Positions 62,849-64,000 of a stretch of DNA of 64,000 nucleotides are shown piece after piece. Made by a program: the position numbers and the translations under genes. Numbering within the stretch: the stretch's first letter is position 1; every line of letters begins with the position of its first letter. The notes beneath the pieces are model-generated. The model was given only the letters and a program-made list of their open reading frames with translations, had not been told where the DNA came from and searched no databases. This DNA is from Bog-756 sp963741055 (GTDB lineage: Bacteria > Actinomycetota > Acidimicrobiia > Acidimicrobiales > RAAP-2): contig CAVUGU010000010.1 in the NCBI GenBank assembly GCA_963741055.1, forward strand, positions 1 through 64,000, given 5' to 3'.

Positions 62849-63067
62849 CTACCCGTAGTGGGACACGTTGGGCCTCGTCGCTCCGTCCTGGCAGGCGTGG
62901 TCGCCGGTGTGGTCGATCGGGAGGGAGCAGTAGTGGAAGATGAGGTCACTCGGGGTCGGTACCGGCACCTTGACCGGCCAATACCACCCGCACACCTCGT
63001 CGCTCTTTTGCTTTCGCCGCGCCTTGCGGGAGGCGGGACACCGCTTGGGATCACGATCCTCCGTCAT
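62849..63067 (-). CDS. Small Cys/His-rich protein
   Basis: 72 residues from ATG 63067 (MTEDRDPKRCPASRKARR). Cys/His pattern: KRCP, VCGWYW, HYCSLPIDHTGDHAC. The C-x3-P-x2-HxGxHxC type stretch recurs in short actinobacterial and phage proteins and suggests a zinc site. Basic N-terminus. Function unknown. Its frame has typical codon bias. Confidence 0.5.
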   Translation of the reverse strand: MTEDRDPKRCPASRKARRKQKSDEVCGWYWPVKVPVPTPSDLIFHYCSLPIDHTGDHACQDGATRPNVSHYG

Positions 63068-63161
63068 CGCCGCCACGGTACCTCCGAGTCGTCGAAAGGC
63101 AGTCGCGCCACGAACCGGAGATCAGGGCATCCAGCAGAGAATCCCTCGTACGATCGTTGCA

Positions 63162-63329
63162 ATGGACACCATGCGCTTGGTCGTCATCGGGCCCGACGCC
63201 GACCCGATCTTCCCGCTCGAGGCCGTGTCGTACACGGTCTGGGCCGACGGACGACTGGAAGTGGCGTTGGGGGAAGGCGGCGTCAGAAGCTTCGAAGTGG
63301 AGGAATGGGCGGACGTCGTCCGCTGCTAG
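63162..63329 (+). CDS. Small hypothetical protein
   Basis: 55 residues from ATG 63162 (MDTMRLVVIGPDADPIFPLE). Reads as one small beta-rich domain (VSYTVWADGRLEVALGEGG, then SFEVEEWADVV). No recognised family. No neighbour in operon. Confidence 0.4.
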   Translation: MDTMRLVVIGPDADPIFPLEAVSYTVWADGRLEVALGEGGVRSFEVEEWADVVRC

Positions 63330-63472
63330 GCGCTTTCGTCGACGGGTTCACATCGGTACGTCGATCACGGCGATCAGGACTGATCGGAAGACACGCGACG
63401 CGGTGGGGACGAATGCCGCCGTCCTGCGCCACGAGCTGACGTCTCGCTGGGTGACCGGGTCATAATGGCTCG

Positions 63473-63673
63473 GTGGTGGCCAAGTACCGCCGGGGTTACA
63501 CGGGTCGGGATTTCCACGTGACAGGAGGCCATGAGGCCGAGGCCCATGCGGCCGAGCGAGCCAAGGGTCCGCCCAACCGGCTCCAGATGTGGATACTGAG
63601 ACGACTGGGGTTGAAGAGAGGGACCCGGCCTCCGACTGACCCGGAACGTGGGGGACCCCACCACCCGAGCTGA
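63473..63673 (+). CDS. Small basic hypothetical protein
   Basis: 66 residues from GTG 63473. Basic, with RRGYTGRDFHVTGGHEAE and a short amphipathic segment LQMWILRRLGLKRG. No recognised domain. GC-rich region; moderate support only. Confidence 0.35.
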   Translation: MVAKYRRGYTGRDFHVTGGHEAEAHAAERAKGPPNRLQMWILRRLGLKRGTRPPTDPERGGPHHPS

Positions 63674-63874
63674 TCTCGCAGGCGCCGCGAGCCGCGGGAG
63701 CTCTTGGCGCAACACGCAGAGACCCAGAAGCGGAAGAAACGCCGTCTGCGTCGAAAATCGCCCCCGCCAGGGCCTTCGATCCAACGCCACCGCTCTGGGC
63801 TTTGCACCCGAAGCCCAGGCTGGGCGGTGATTGAGGTGCAAAGCCGCGGAGGACCATAAGGCCGTGGAGCCCCT

Positions 63875-64000
63875 CAACCCAGGGTCGAGGGTGGTGCCTC
63901 CGGATCGCGCTTCCGCCGTCGCGGGTGGATCGCCCGAAAGGTGATCCAGACGCCAGCAAGAACGAGAACCAGGCCGCCGACTCCAATTTGGTCGGCTCCC
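63875..64000 (-). CDS. C-terminus of a membrane protein (cut by window edge)
   Basis: Minus-strand frame entering from the right edge: GADQIGVGGLVLVLAGVWIT then FRAIHPRRRKRDPEAPPSTLG and TGA at 63875-63877. A single hydrophobic helix followed by a basic, then Pro-rich tail, as in a membrane protein's cytosolic end. Only 41 residues visible. Confidence 0.5.

Noticed and set aside
63330..63874. Long minus-strand open frames at the right end
   Set aside because: Apart from the short membrane-protein end at 63875-64000, these frames show no motif and are opposed by low-quality short frames on the plus strand.

Overview
The window is a high-GC actinobacterial chromosome segment. The gene content suggests an Acidimicrobiia-like or other mycolate-free actinobacterium rather than Mycobacterium: F420-type luciferase-like oxidoreductases, a WS/DGAT acyltransferase, split PntA, cell-surface proteins with Thr-rich tails, CHAP/GH18 wall proteins, and a steroid-ring degradation cluster. 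This placement is an inference from gene content; no rRNA gene is present. There is no prophage, CRISPR array or insertion sequence.

Layout. 1-17.9 kb is a mixed metabolic stretch: the end of a cyclase-family gene, a ferritin-like protein, a sulfotransferase, a DUF1214 protein, a frameshifted LLM oxidoreductase, a P450, several VOC proteins, an AraC regulator, a methyltransferase behind a MerR/SoxR-like operator, a flavoprotein, and a DUF4242-nucleotidyl cyclase fusion. It also holds a nickel locus (NiCoT transporter divergent from a Fur/Nur regulator, with a Nur-like box between them), then gpsA and a long-chain acyl-CoA ligase. 18.0-27.1 kb looks like a hypoxia/dormancy island: HAD phosphomutase, PPOX-fold protein, GH65 phosphorylase and universal stress protein in one operon, then SDR plus KAS III divergent from WS/DGAT. 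Three DosR/DevR-like palindromes lie in its promoter regions. 27.3-35.1 kb has tRNA-Ala(CGC), a membrane-anchored GH18 protein, a PIN/TRAM protein and a heavily frameshifted secreted repeat protein. 35.2-39.4 kb has the proton-translocating transhydrogenase (pntB, pntAB, pntAA) and an EAL protein with a basic tail.

39.6-60.8 kb is the metabolic core: SDR, echA20, ipdA, ipdB and ipdC (steroid C/D-ring opening), a ketoacyl synthase, a PAS-GGDEF-EAL protein, a thiolase, two heterodimer-type acyl-CoA dehydrogenase pairs, another SDR, an amidohydrolase and an F420-type oxidoreductase. Three copies of a 15-bp palindrome (CTGAC-N5-GTCAG type) sit exactly at the promoters of the ipd cluster, the thiolase/dehydrogenase pair and the amidohydrolase operon, which points to one shared regulator. 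60.8-64 kb has small envelope proteins, an MscS channel and several short zinc-ribbon-like or unknown genes.

Many genes carry a single-base frameshift, and most spans have a net +1 base (length 3n+1). This suggests uncorrected insertion errors in the assembly at least as much as genuine pseudogenes. The affected genes are marked.
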